Shown here: piece by piece, positions 1 through 7,542 of the stretch | Layout: every line of letters starts with the position of its first letter | Position numbering within the stretch: position 1 is the stretch's first letter | Assembly (NCBI GenBank): GCA_016715405.1 | Contig: JADKAE010000004.1 | Location: 124,001-188,000 of the forward strand | Origin: Saprospiraceae bacterium | Lineage (GTDB): Bacteria > Bacteroidota > Bacteroidia > Chitinophagales > Saprospiraceae | Direction: 5' to 3' | DNA: 64,000 nucleotides | Position numbers and translations under genes: made by a program | The notes under the pieces: generated by a model | The model's input: only the letters and a program-made list of their open reading frames with translations | What the model was told of the DNA's origin: nothing | Databases searched by the model: none

Positions 1-236
1 TTTCTGTGGGGATTGTGATTTTTGAAATATTACATTATGTCTATGTGGAATTTTGATTGTTTATTTTGATAAAATTATTTTTGATGTACTTTATATTTTA
101 CAAAATAAATAACAACTGCACATAAGTTTGTTTTTTGGTTTTTTGTCATTTTTGATTTAGTGCGTTTTTTCGAACAAACAAGCGGTTTTTATGGTAGCTT
201 TCAAACAAGGGGTGAAAAATTTTAATGAATTTGTAA
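1..236. other. AT-rich intergenic stretch without a gene
   Basis: No reading frame of plausible length or composition is present. The stretch is far richer in A and T than the rest of the window and repeats TTTTGAT-like words. It precedes a consensus promoter, so it may be the upstream region of a small RNA, or the edge of a feature lying to the left of the window. Confidence 0.5.
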
Positions 237-267
237 TTGTATTTTTTACAATAAGTATGTATCTTTG
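237..267 (+). promoter_or_regulatory. Bacteroidota-type promoter (TTG-N20-TATCTTTG)
   Basis: TTG at 237-239 is followed after 20 nt by TATCTTTG at 260-267. This matches the -33/-7 consensus TTG-N19/20-TAnnTTTG used by the primary sigma factor of Bacteroidota. No protein gene follows, but a strong intrinsic terminator lies at 413-445. Confidence 0.5.
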
Positions 268-307
268 CTTTCAGAATTGTTAATCGATAGCTTTCATTCG
301 CTAGTCA

Positions 308-377
308 AACTAGCTGACAGCAGTTATCAAAAAGTCTTCGCTTCTGATTGCTGACTGCTAATTGCTAACTGCTAGTT
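308..377. repeat. word-array hairpin (ctgattgctgactgctaatt type)
   Basis: The 3' half repeats words such as GCTGATT, GCTGACT and GCTAATT. The end TAACTGCTAGTT (366-377) pairs with AACTAG...AGCAGTTA (308-326). The same vocabulary returns at 11257-11334. Confidence 0.5.
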
Positions 378-412
378 ATAAAGATATAATTTGGTTTTAT
401 TTGGTTAGGGCT

Positions 413-445
413 GAGGTAGTGCTTTATGCGCTGCCTCTTTTTTTT
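413..445 (+). terminator. intrinsic terminator
   Basis: GAGGTAGTGC (413-422) pairs over all ten positions, with two G-U wobbles, to GCGCTGCCTC (428-437) around the loop TTTAT. Eight T residues follow. It is oriented to stop rightward transcription. Confidence 0.75.
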
Positions 446-469
446 ACACCGGACACTGTGAACAGGGAA

Positions 470-635
470 CAGCACGGGGGGCACCCCCCTGGCCCCCTCT
501 CCACCTCCCCCCAAACCCCTCCCTCCCCCTCCCTCTTCAAATTTTTCACCAACAACCCTCCTCAAACCCCCCCCCCCCCCAAAAAATTTTTACCCCCCCC
601 AAAAAAAAAAAACACCCCCCCCCCCCCACCACCAA
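470..635. other. homopolymer-rich low-complexity stretch
   Basis: Long C runs alternate with short A runs (for example C runs near 570-580 and 615-628, and A12 near 601-612). The 98-codon frame crossing it has the composition of a repeat and not of a protein. Similar tracts occur at 46.5, 48.9, 49.4 and 51.2-51.3 kb. I read this as poor consensus sequence or a true simple repeat expanded by sequencing error. Confidence 0.6.
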
Positions 636-650
636 AAGTATTAGCAGTTA

Positions 651-727
651 GGGCTTAGGGCTTAGGCAGTCAGACGGACTAATCGCAAATCGTCGCATCT
701 GGGTCTAAGCCGCAAGCCCTGAAGCCC
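651..727. repeat. word-array hairpin downstream of lipoprotein gene
   Basis: GGGCTTAGGGCTTA (651-664) is complementary to AAGCCCTGAAGCCC (714-727). It lies just past the corrected 3' end of the leftward lipoprotein gene, so it may act as its terminator. Confidence 0.5.
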
Positions 728-739
728 ATTGCCCGCCTG

Positions 740-1305
740 TTAAAGCGCCCTCTTTTGGGTTTCTTCCACCCTAAACACCTGTGGCTCTTGCAGCACCTTT
801 TTTGGCGGTTTTCGTGCCCGGGGTAATACGCCAGCTTTTGGTCGGTGTTGGCGATAGCGGTATCAAACTTCTTATGGATATGGATTTCGCGCACCTTGCC
901 GTCGACAAAATCAATTTGCAGTTCGCGGGTTTTGAGGTCGGCTTCGAGTGCGTGGTAGGTAAGGCGGCTGAGGCGGCCGTTTTGCATGAGGCTGTCGACG
1001 GCGTATTTGTCGAGCCAGGCGGGGCGGTTGATGTCGGCTTCGGCAAAGAGGCGCAGCTCTTCGCTGAAGTCGACGCTGTCGAGGGTTTGTTCCTCAATGC
1101 GGCCGTCTATTTCGAGGCGTTTGCGCAGCTGCGGTTTTTTTGCCGTCAAGCTCGCAGCTTCCTGCTGGAAGTAGGTTTTTAGGTCAAAAAAATGCGGATT
1201 GCTAAGCGGAACTGTTCCGGGGGATTCCTGCCGGCAGGCGGATAGTACAAGTAATAGAGATGTATTAATAAGGATGCAAAAAGAACGAAATGAACGGTGT
1301 GACAT
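740..1305 (-). CDS. conserved lipoprotein of unknown function (frameshifted near 3' end)
   Basis: The N-terminus is a lipoprotein signal with the lipobox LSAC at about residues 21-24, so the protein should be anchored in the cell envelope. The mature part is a small soluble domain of about 165 residues that I cannot assign to a family. In the uncorrected frame the tail becomes Cys/Arg/Lys-rich and implausible. Shifting at the T6 run (798-803, A6 in coding sense) gives a sensible ending, KVLQEPQVFRVEETQKRAL, with a stop at 740-742. A miscalled homopolymer is the likely reason. The next gene to the right is a toxin-antitoxin pair on the same strand, with no visible functional link. Confidence 0.6.
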
Positions 1306-1353
1306 TAGTTAGTTGAGTTTATTGAAAAAACACGATAGATCGGCTTATGCTTC

Positions 1354-1749
1354 TTACCAGCACCTCTTTATATGAGTATTAGCTAAATAATGATCAAAAA
1401 TTTCGTCTTTGCTAAGCAGATCCATGTTCTCTACTATTGCTTGTGAAATTATCATCCTGTCGAATGGATCTCTGTGATGAAAAGGTAATTTGTTCTGTAT
1501 AATTGTATGGGCGAAATTGATGGGTAGAACCCCTATTTCATTTTCTATCACGTCATTAATAACTGTGTCATACGTGCCCGCAATAGTTAATTTACCTAAT
1601 GAAGTCTTGATAGATATTTCCCAAAGGCTGGCAATGCTAATAAAAATTTCATTTTCAATATCCTCTATAACGGCCTTGGCATATGAACTTAGTTCCGGAG
1701 AACCTTCATTGAACCAAAGGAATGTGTGGGTATCTAGTAGATACTTCAT
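1354..1749 (-). CDS. vapC: PIN-domain RNase toxin, VapC family
   Basis: At 131 residues it has the usual VapC length. The N-terminal motif LLDTHTFLWF supplies the first metal-binding Asp, ISIASLWEISIK supplies the conserved Glu, and RDPFDRMIISQA in the C-terminal third supplies the next acidic residues of the PIN site. VapC toxins are Mg-dependent endoribonucleases; this branch resembles the Sll0205-like PIN group. The start codon overlaps the stop of the upstream DUF2281 gene by four bases, the usual antitoxin-toxin coupling. The reading frame is intact. Confidence 0.85.
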   Translation of the reverse strand: MKYLLDTHTFLWFNEGSPELSSYAKAVIEDIENEIFISIASLWEISIKTSLGKLTIAGTYDTVINDVIENEIGVLPINFAHTIIQNKLPFHHRDPFDRMIISQAIVENMDLLSKDEIFDHYLANTHIKRCW

Positions 1750-1961
1750 TGCATGTATTCTTTGAAATCCTCTAACGGCTCATCGAAGTCAGGAGCAAGT
1801 ATATATTTACCCTTAACTCGTCCAAAAACCCTTTTACCTTTACTTTTTTGAGCAGGCTGAGTTGTGTATTCATTTTTTAAAAATTCAATAAAGTGCATGA
1901 CCTCGACCTTCAAGCTCTCAGGCAGCCGGTAAATTTCATAGATTATGCGTTGTTCATTCAT
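1746..1961 (-). CDS. DUF2281-type antitoxin
   Basis: This 71-residue protein begins with a helical segment (IYRLPESLKVEVMHFIEFL) typical of DUF2281, a small domain commonly found next to PIN toxins. It has a basic middle segment (KSKGKRVFGRVKGKYI) and an acidic tail (DFDEPLEDFKEYMQ) that could wrap around the toxin. It overlaps the vapC start by four bases and is transcribed first, as expected for the antitoxin. Autoregulation is likely by analogy with other pairs, but no operator palindrome stands out upstream. Confidence 0.8.
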   Translation of the reverse strand: MNEQRIIYEIYRLPESLKVEVMHFIEFLKNEYTTQPAQKSKGKRVFGRVKGKYILAPDFDEPLEDFKEYMQ

Positions 1962-2065
1962 TAGGCTTAATCTTTATTATGGAAGATTGATTGACAAATT
2001 ACGCTCCTTATTGTAGACAACAAAATCAAGTCTGACACAGTTCACTCTAATATTTTGAAGTGCCA

Positions 2066-3594
2066 TCACCCCAGCAACACCTCCCCATCCATCACCTCCG
2101 GCGCCGGTAAACCCAGCAGGAACAAAATCGTAGGGGCGATATCGGCCAGTTTGCCGTCTTTTACCCGGAGGCCTTTCGTGTCATTAGCCACATAGATGCA
2201 AGGCACGGGGTTTTTGGTATGCGCCGTATTGGGCGTGCCGTCGTCGTTGACCATATAATCGGAGTTGCCGTGGTCGGCGATGATGATGGCTTCGTAGTCG
2301 TATTCGAGAGCCAGGGGGATGAGGCGACTCATACAGCCGTCGACGGTTTCGGCGGCCCTGACGGCTGCTGAAAATACGCCGGTATGCCCTACCATATCGG
2401 TATTGGCGAAATTGAGACAGATAAAATCGGGTTGATTTTGCCGGATGTCGGCCATAATAGCTTCGGCGACTTCGGGGGCGCTCATCTCGGGCTGGAGGTC
2501 GTAGGTAGCCACCTTGGGAGAAGGTATCATGATGCGGCGTTCTCCGGGGAAGGTATCTTCGCGGCCTCCTGAAAAGAAGAAAGTTACGTGGGGGTATTTT
2601 TCCGTTTCGGCGATGCGCACCTGGGTTTTGCCGGCTGCCGACAGCACCTCGCCGAGCGTATTGCTCAAGTCGTCTTTTTGGAATACGACGTGCACGTTTT
2701 TATAAGTATCGTCGTAGCGGGTCATCGTCACGTAGTACAAGTCGAGTTTGTGCATATCGTACTCGGGGAAGTCCTGCTGCGTAAGCACCTGCGAAATCTC
2801 GCGGGGGCGGTCGGTGCGGAAGTTGAAGCAGATCAGGGCGTCGCCTGGTTGGATAGTGGCAATAGGGCTGCCATCGGGGTTTGTGCACACGATAGGTTTG
2901 ACGAATTCGTCGGTTTCGCCTTGTTCGTATTTGTGTTGCAGGAGTGCAAGGGCATCGGAGGAGGCTTCTCCTTTGGCGTGCACGAGCAGGTCGTAGGCCA
3001 GTTTGACGCGTTCCCAGCGCTTATCGCGGTCCATGGCGTAATAACGGCCGATTACGCTGGCCAGTTGGGCGTGCTGGGGGGCGATATGTTGTTGCAACTC
3101 GCGCAGGAAGCCCAGCCCGCTTTTGGGGTCGGTATCGCGGCCATCGAGGAAAGCGTGGATATACACCCGGTCGAGTCCGTGTTCCTGGCAGATATCGCAG
3201 AGTGCTTCGAGGTGCTTGATATGCGAGTGCACGCCGCCGTCGGATACGAGGCCCATCAGGTGTAAGGCTTTGCCGCCGGCTTTGGCGTATTGCAGGGCTT
3301 CCAGCAGAGTGGCGTTAGTATGCAATTCGCGTTCGCGCACGGCTTTATTAATGCGGGCGAGTTCCTGGTATACGATGCGGCCCGCGCCGATATTGAGGTG
3401 GCCCACTTCCGAGTTGCCCATCTGGCCGTCGGGAAGGCCCACTTGTTCACCGTGGGTGACCAACTCCGCGTTGGGATATTGCTTATATAGGAATCCATAA
3501 AAGGCGTATTCGCCTGGGCGATAGCGCTTACTTCGGGTTTGGGGCCGTGCCCCCAGCCGTCGAGAATAACGAGGATAACGCGTGGTGCTTTCAT
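2066..3594 (-). CDS. gpmI: 2,3-bisphosphoglycerate-independent phosphoglycerate mutase
   Basis: The enzyme interconverts 3- and 2-phosphoglycerate in glycolysis in the cytosol. The protein of about 510 residues starts MKAPRVILVILDGWGHG, which includes the first metal-binding Asp. The catalytic serine lies in MGNSEVGHLN and the second metal cluster in IIADHGNSDY. The frame starting at 3594 breaks near 3490, after NTPFMDS, and continues in another frame as YPNAELVTHGEQVGLPDG. One base appears to be missing there. The longer frame that opens at 3661 gives a nonsense N-terminus and is not the real start. A TATTTTTG -7 box lies only 5 nt before the ATG. Confidence 0.93.
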
Positions 3595-3599
3595 GGCTG

Positions 3600-3607
3600 C
3601 AAAAATA
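3600..3607 (-). promoter_or_regulatory. -7 promoter element TATTTTTG of gpmI
   Basis: On the minus strand TATTTTTG fits TAnnTTTG and ends 5 nt before the gpmI ATG. This would place the transcription start at or beside the start codon. No good -33 TTG is visible at the standard spacing. Confidence 0.4.
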
Positions 3608-3760
3608 CAAAAAACAAGCCGATTGGAAGGGAGGAAGTAATAAACAAGCGGCCATATACAATGAAATGAAGTCGGATTTCGTTTCTATGACAACTACAAC
3701 AAGCGACTATTTACAGCATCGTTCTACCCTTCTGATCACTACATCCTGTGCGATTAAAGT

Positions 3761-3768
3761 TACTTTTG
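3761..3768 (+). promoter_or_regulatory. -7 promoter element TACTTTTG
   Basis: TACTTTTG matches TAnnTTTG and lies about 100 nt before the DUF4783 gene. It would leave a leader of about 95 nt. The -33 region is weak. Confidence 0.3.
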
Positions 3769-3870
3769 CGAAGGATCTGCGTCTAATCAATAAATAAAGC
3801 ATAAGGACCTGTTACTTTTTACACGTATTTCACATTATTCAATAATCGTTTTACCAAAAACTAAAAAACG

Positions 3871-4251
3871 ATGAATACCATACTATCAGTCCTGTTGCTG
3901 AGTGTGTTAGTCAATACCCAAGAGGTAAATCTGAACGCCATTACCAAGGCGATCAGCGAGGGGAATGCCGAGGCGTTGGGGCAATATTTCGACCAGTCGG
4001 TTGAAGTATCGGTGCTCGACAACGAAGACGTGTATGCCAAAGCGCAGGCGATAAAGGTAGTTAAAGACTTTTTCGCCCAAAATAAACCCAAGAGTTTCAG
4101 CCAGGTACACCAGGGCACCTCTAAGGGTAACGACTCGCAATACTGCATAGGCAACCTGGTAACTGCTACCGGCACTTTCCGGGTATATATTTACCTGAAG
4201 GTCAACGGCAACAATTATACCATCCAGGAGCTTCGCTTCGACGAAGGCTAA
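3871..4251 (+). CDS. DUF4783 family secreted protein
   Basis: The protein has 126 residues, with a short hydrophobic export signal (about residues 1-17). The rest is an NTF2-like fold typical of DUF4783: a helix pair with AITKAISEGNAEALGQYF, then strands including VSVLDNEDVYAKAQAIKVVKDFF, and the close NNYTIQELRFDEG. The family is small, periplasmic and restricted to Bacteroidota; no reaction is known to me. It stands alone and convergent with the CBS-domain genes, with a GA/CT-rich inverted stretch between them. Confidence 0.75.
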   Translation: MNTILSVLLLSVLVNTQEVNLNAITKAISEGNAEALGQYFDQSVEVSVLDNEDVYAKAQAIKVVKDFFAQNKPKSFSQVHQGTSKGNDSQYCIGNLVTATGTFRVYIYLKVNGNNYTIQELRFDEG

Positions 4252-4254
4252 ATT

Positions 4255-4296
4255 TAAGAGAGTGTGGGAGAGTGAGAGGGTTCTCTCCTTCACTTC
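4255..4296. repeat. GA/CT-rich inverted stretch between convergent genes
   Basis: AGAGAGTGTGGGAGAGTGAG is followed by a CT-rich partly complementary arm, CTCTCCTTCACTTC. It lies between the DUF4783 gene and the left CBS gene, and could terminate both. It is the smallest member of the word-array hairpins seen in this window. Confidence 0.35.
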
Positions 4297-4733
4297 AGCA
4301 GCAATAAATCGTTAAACGCGTAGTTCAGCAAATCGAAAGTAGTCACAATACCTTTTAGTTTGCCGTCATTATCGACTACCGGCATTGCGTGAAACAGGTT
4401 TTCACGGAAGATGTCGGCGGCAAGCTCGATCTTATCTTCCGGGCGTAGTTTGGCTACTTGTTTCACCATCACCTCGCGCACCAACAAGGAGCGCATAATC
4501 GCCTCGTTATATTCCTCGCTTTTTTGCGTATTAAAAATGGTAAAGCCGTGTAGCAATTTCAGGTAGTCGGAATAACTAACGATTCCCACCACCTTGCCTT
4601 TGTCTACTACTGGTATGTGGTGAATATGGTGCTCCTGGAAAATGGCTTGAACCTTATTCATAGTATCATCAGGAGCTACCGATAGTACTTGGGTGGTCAT
4701 AATAGCGGCCACCGTGAGAGATTTGTCAGTCAT
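4290..4733 (-). CDS. CBS-domain pair protein (first of tandem pair)
   Basis: The protein is a stand-alone CBS pair (Bateman module) of about 147 residues. The first CBS runs from about residue 5 (TVAAIMTTQVLSVAPDDTM) through IPVVDKGKVVGIVSYSDYLK, and the second from LVREVMVKQVAKLRPEDKI to MPVVDNDGKLKGIVTTFDLL. Such modules bind adenosyl nucleotides and often regulate a partner. I place the start at the ATG of MTDKSL (4733) because the upstream TTG extension of 16 residues falls outside the domain. It is a clear paralogue of the next gene, on the same strand, so the pair arose by tandem duplication. Confidence 0.8.
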   Translation of the reverse strand: MTDKSLTVAAIMTTQVLSVAPDDTMNKVQAIFQEHHIHHIPVVDKGKVVGIVSYSDYLKLLHGFTIFNTQKSEEYNEAIMRSLLVREVMVKQVAKLRPEDKIELAADIFRENLFHAMPVVDNDGKLKGIVTTFDLLNYAFNDLLLLK

Positions 4734-4805
4734 AGCCCTGGATTTTTCCGCTGCGAGCCTTGTTACTTGGTAGTAGCGCAAGCCGTGCGGTGGTTATTCG
4801 ATTGA

Positions 4806-5249
4806 TTAGCCCCCTTTTTCCACGTAATTCGAATTAAAGACAAAGGACAGCAGGTCGTGAGTAGTGATAATGCCCACCAGTTTGCCTTCATCTACAATGG
4901 GCAATGCGTGGAATTGGTTAGCCAGGAAAATATCGGCGGCCAGTCCTATCGTATCGTCGGGTTCAATAAACAGGGGGTCTTCCGTCATAAAATCGCGCGC
5001 TCGGAGCGATTCGTAAGCTTTTTCGGAATACCTTTTGCCGCCGGTGTCGAGCGATAGGAGGTAAGCCTGTTTAAAGAAGTCTTCCATACTGATGATGCCC
5101 AGCAAGGCATCTGTGGCCGATTCTATTACGGGTATATGGTGGAAATTGTTTTTGCGAAAAATCTCTTTCACCATATCGGCGGTAGCATCGGGTGTAACGG
5201 TTACTACCCGGGTAGTCATAATTTCGCGCACAGGACGGTCAGCTTGCAT
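4806..5249 (-). CDS. CBS-domain pair protein (second of tandem pair)
   Basis: This 147-residue protein consists of two CBS repeats: VREIMTTRVVTVTPDATAD to LLGIISMEDFFKQ, and RARDFMTEDPLFIEPDDTI to GKLVGIITTHDLLSFVF. It shares the MTTR-V-TVTPDAT pattern and FHHIPV core with the neighbouring gene. It probably senses adenylate or another adenosyl ligand as a dimer. Nearby genes encode a universal-stress protein and a candidate oxygen-sensing kinase, a context in which CBS proteins are often energy or redox responsive; that link is inference. The frame is intact. Confidence 0.8.
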   Translation of the reverse strand: MQADRPVREIMTTRVVTVTPDATADMVKEIFRKNNFHHIPVIESATDALLGIISMEDFFKQAYLLSLDTGGKRYSEKAYESLRARDFMTEDPLFIEPDDTIGLAADIFLANQFHALPIVDEGKLVGIITTHDLLSFVFNSNYVEKGG

Positions 5250-5287
5250 AGCTCAATTGTTTAAATCATGATAGCGAGCGCTTTTCA

Positions 5288-6055
5288 TCAGCGCTCGGCG
5301 AAATAAGTTTTCGAGGCTTCAAAATTGCCAAAAACCCCGATTGCCTCCCAGATGCCGGGCGACAGGCCCTGGCACGCTGCAACCATTTTGTCGGCTTGCG
5401 CGCAGCTCGCCGATTCATTGAGTTGAACCAGGTAGTGCGACATGCGGTCCTTTTGTTGTTGAAGGTATGTCAGCTCGGCTTCGTCCAGCTTATACAGCTC
5501 GGGGTCGGGAGATTCATTTACAGCCTGCCAGCACGACGTATTCAACAGCGCTATTTGCTGGGCAATGGCTTCCCATTCTGTTTGGCAAGCTCTTTTATCC
5601 GATAGCACTTGTCGCAACCAACTGGAAGCGGCCTGCGCATTGTAGAGATAGTCGGGGTAATAGGCTATTTCACGGCTTTTGCGCAATTCGGTCCATTCGT
5701 AGCGCACGTGTTCGAGCAAGTTGGCTCCTACCACGGCGCAATTGTTGTCAATTTCATATAGGGCATCACCCAGCCAGGCGTCGATGCGGTCAAATCCGTA
5801 TTGCCAGGTTTTATCGTCTTCAAAGCGATGGCTGTAGCGCATGTCCACTTTTTGCCATTCAAAAGCCAGGTAGAGGGCTGCGTGTTTAGCGCGGTTGGCA
5901 TCTCCCTGCATCGAATAATACAAGACAGGCACAAAGGCCTGGTCGAAATTCACCATAGCGCGTGTGAGCGCTTCGTCGTCGTCGTCTTGCCGGCAACCAG
6001 AAAATATCAAAGCGCCAATGCACAAAGCCCATATGAACACCTTGTTCTTTGCCAT
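5288..6055 (-). CDS. lipoprotein of unknown function
   Basis: A lipoprotein signal ends at IFSGC (Cys about 20), followed by an acidic RQDDDDE stretch. The mature part is helical and tryptophan-rich, with four internal cysteines (for example NNCAVVG, ACQTEW, NTSCWQ, SASCAQADKMVAACQG) that could form disulfides. I do not recognise the family. Two FNR/FixK-like boxes lie upstream, at 6134-6147 (centre about 85 bp before the ATG) and 6070-6083 (15 bp before it). This suggests oxygen-dependent expression, possibly with activation at one site and interference at the other. Confidence 0.6.
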   Translation of the reverse strand: MAKNKVFIWALCIGALIFSGCRQDDDDEALTRAMVNFDQAFVPVLYYSMQGDANRAKHAALYLAFEWQKVDMRYSHRFEDDKTWQYGFDRIDAWLGDALYEIDNNCAVVGANLLEHVRYEWTELRKSREIAYYPDYLYNAQAASSWLRQVLSDKRACQTEWEAIAQQIALLNTSCWQAVNESPDPELYKLDEAELTYLQQQKDRMSHYLVQLNESASCAQADKMVAACQGLSPGIWEAIGVFGNFEASKTYFAER

Positions 6056-6069
6056 AAGACGTGTGGTTG

Positions 6070-6083
6070 ATGATCTTTATCAA
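6070..6083 (-). promoter_or_regulatory. FNR/FixK-like box ATGAT-CTTT-ATCAA
   Basis: The half sites TGAT and ATCA are separated by 4 nt, matching the core of TTGAT-N4-ATCAA. The box lies 15 bp upstream of the 6055 lipoprotein start, so it may act as a repressing or second site. Confidence 0.35.
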
Positions 6084-6133
6084 AATTAAGCCCTAATACC
6101 GCTGAAATATTATGACAATATTCAGCGGCCGGG

Positions 6134-6147
6134 TTGATTTTTATCAG
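6134..6147 (-). promoter_or_regulatory. FNR/FixK-like box TTGAT-TTTT-ATCAG
   Basis: Nine of ten consensus positions of TTGAT-N4-ATCAA match. With activation at -41.5, transcription would start near 6099, leaving a leader of about 44 nt before the lipoprotein gene at 6055. Confidence 0.45.
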
Positions 6148-6181
6148 AAAAAGAAAGGGGTCGGTAACCAGCACAACAGGC

Positions 6182-7348
6182 TCAATCGTGCAATACCAAC
6201 AGCGGGATTTTTGTGTGAAATGCTTCTTTGGATGTGGTGCTGACATGAAAAACTTCGTCGACGAGGTTGCGACTGCGGTGTACCATACACAGCATGTCGG
6301 CGCCGTTGTCGGCCACAAAATCGTCGATACTGGTAATCGTGCCGTTGTCGCTTTTTAGTTCGTAGTGGAAGGAGTGCTCTACAGGCTCCAATAATTGGTC
6401 GACAGAGGGATCGATGCCCTGGTCGGCTTCGCCCGTATCTTTGTGATAAATTTTGACCTTGACGTGAAAGCGCTGGGCCAGTTTCAGCAGGGCGTCTACC
6501 ACCAAGCCGGAAGACAACTTCAGGTTGTCGATGGCCAATACGAAGGTTTGTAATGGCTTAAAAACAGCCGATTCGGGGATAGCCAGCACGGGGGTGCGCG
6601 TATTTCGTATTACACCGTTGGTGACGCTGCCAATGAACACCTCGCGAAGGCCGGTAGCGCCCTTGGTGCCCATCACAATGAGGTCGTATTCGGAAAGATC
6701 AGCCAGGTCGGCTATTACCGATACGGCATCGCCGCGCAATACTTTGGCTTCCATCGTTACGCCCAGCTCGAGTTTGGGTTTATTTTGTGCAATAATCTTG
6801 CCAACCTCTTCGATGGCGTCTTGTTGGATGATCGACTCTACAGACAAAAACATGCCGGCAGAGCTATACACCTTGTAGGTGTGCAGCAAGGTGATCTTCG
6901 ACCCAAAAGCGTTGGCTATGGCTATGGCGTAATCGAGGGCATTGCCGGCAGGGGCGGAAAAATCGGTAGGAACCAGTATCTTTTTCATAGGAATATCTTT
7001 TGGTTCAAGATCCAGAAAATTAATCAGCAACTGCCTGAGTTCTGATACACTGGGAACCTCCTGTTGAAAAAGCACCTTCCCATTGATCGCAAGAGCGGGA
7101 ATACCTGAAATATCGTACTGTAGAAGTTTGTCAATTTCTGTGACTTCTTCTACCGGCATATCAAGAGACAGCTCTGCCAATGCTTCAAGCAAATTAGCCT
7201 TAAGCTTGCGATTAAGCGCTGATCCGATGCCCAAGAGTTCCAGCTTGGGGCGCTCTTTATGAGATGTCTTCTTAAATAACATGCAACCGAAGTAAACTAC
7301 GGGATTTTTCGCCTTCCGGAAAACCATCTCGCAACTCGCGCCATACAC
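6182..7348 (-). CDS. thioredoxin-like domain fused to universal stress protein (UspA) domains
   Basis: An N-terminal module (from MLFKKTSH at 7282) resembles the small Thioredoxin_3 domain, seen in DISGIPALAINGKVLFQQ and VPSVSELRQLL. At its active-site position it reads LLGIGSALNRK instead of a CxxC motif, so it is probably redox-inactive. From MKKILVPTDFSAPAGNALD to about residue 260 is a full UspA domain with the ATP-binding signature GTKGATGLREVFIGSVT. A second, degenerate Usp-like domain follows to the C-terminus. No stop or good internal ribosome site separates the modules. The start may be 7348 or, more naturally, 7282. It is transcribed away from the kinase gene, with an FNR/FixK-like palindrome at 7423-7438 between them. 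Confidence 0.8.
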   Translation of the reverse strand: MYGASCEMVFRKAKNPVVYFGCMLFKKTSHKERPKLELLGIGSALNRKLKANLLEALAELSLDMPVEEVTEIDKLLQYDISGIPALAINGKVLFQQEVPSVSELRQLLINFLDLEPKDIPMKKILVPTDFSAPAGNALDYAIAIANAFGSKITLLHTYKVYSSAGMFLSVESIIQQDAIEEVGKIIAQNKPKLELGVTMEAKVLRGDAVSVIADLADLSEYDLIVMGTKGATGLREVFIGSVTNGVIRNTRTPVLAIPESAVFKPLQTFVLAIDNLKLSSGLVVDALLKLAQRFHVKVKIYHKDTGEADQGIDPSVDQLLEPVEHSFHYELKSDNGTITSIDDFVADNGADMLCMVHRSRNLVDEVFHVSTTSKEAFHTKIPLLVLHD

Positions 7349-7370
7349 CGGGCGTTCCCTTTATTTATGG

Positions 7371-7378
7371 CAAAAATA
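7371..7378 (-). promoter_or_regulatory. -7 promoter element TATTTTTG upstream of the Usp gene
   Basis: The minus strand reads TATTTTTG here, 22 nt before the 7348 start. A TTG (CAA at 7395-7397 on the plus strand) lies upstream at a short spacing of 16 nt. The AATGAT palindrome lies roughly 50 bp further upstream, a position compatible with class I activation. Confidence 0.35.
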
Positions 7379-7422
7379 CCCTAAAGTCAAGGGCCAAGTT
7401 CCCTGGCCTTGTCATTCTATCC

Positions 7423-7438
7423 AATGATTTTTATCATT
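7423..7438. promoter_or_regulatory. FNR/FixK-like palindrome AATGAT-TTTT-ATCATT
   Basis: This is a perfect 6-bp palindrome with a 4-nt spacer that carries the TGAT-N4-ATCA core of FNR/FixK sites. It lies between the divergent Usp-fusion and FixL-like kinase genes and could serve either. The likely binding protein is the receiver-Crp fusion encoded downstream (8917-9959). Confidence 0.45.
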
Positions 7439-7521
7439 GCAACCATATGTCCATTTCACTTATGCGGGCGGGAATAAAAATCTTTCTCCTCAACCATGCG
7501 TGCGTTCACAAAATGATCGCT

Positions 7522-7529
7522 TATTTTTG
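7522..7529 (+). promoter_or_regulatory. -7 promoter element TATTTTTG of the kinase gene
   Basis: TATTTTTG matches TAnnTTTG and ends 13 nt before the kinase ATG, so any leader would be very short. No TTG stands at the ideal -33 position. Confidence 0.35.
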
Positions 7530-7542
7530 GCATTCTTAAACT

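Larger units (their letters stand above)
274..445 (+). ncRNA. candidate small RNA of about 170 nt
   Basis: The interval runs from just after a consensus promoter (237-267) to the T-tract of a strong hairpin terminator (413-445) and has no open reading frame. It contains an internal imperfect hairpin (308-326 with 366-377). I do not recognise it as SRP RNA, tmRNA, RNase P RNA or 6S RNA. The alternative is that promoter and terminator belong to different transcripts. Confidence 0.3.

Noticed and set aside
362..658. 98-codon frame crossing the C-rich stretch, and the opposite-strand frame over it
   Set aside because: The translation is mostly Pro, Lys and Thr from homopolymers, and the terminator at 413-445 lies inside it. 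It is not a protein gene.
3582..3797. 71-codon plus-strand frame upstream of the DUF4783 gene
   Set aside because: It starts inside the gpmI 5' end and crosses its promoter, and the translation has no recognisable character.
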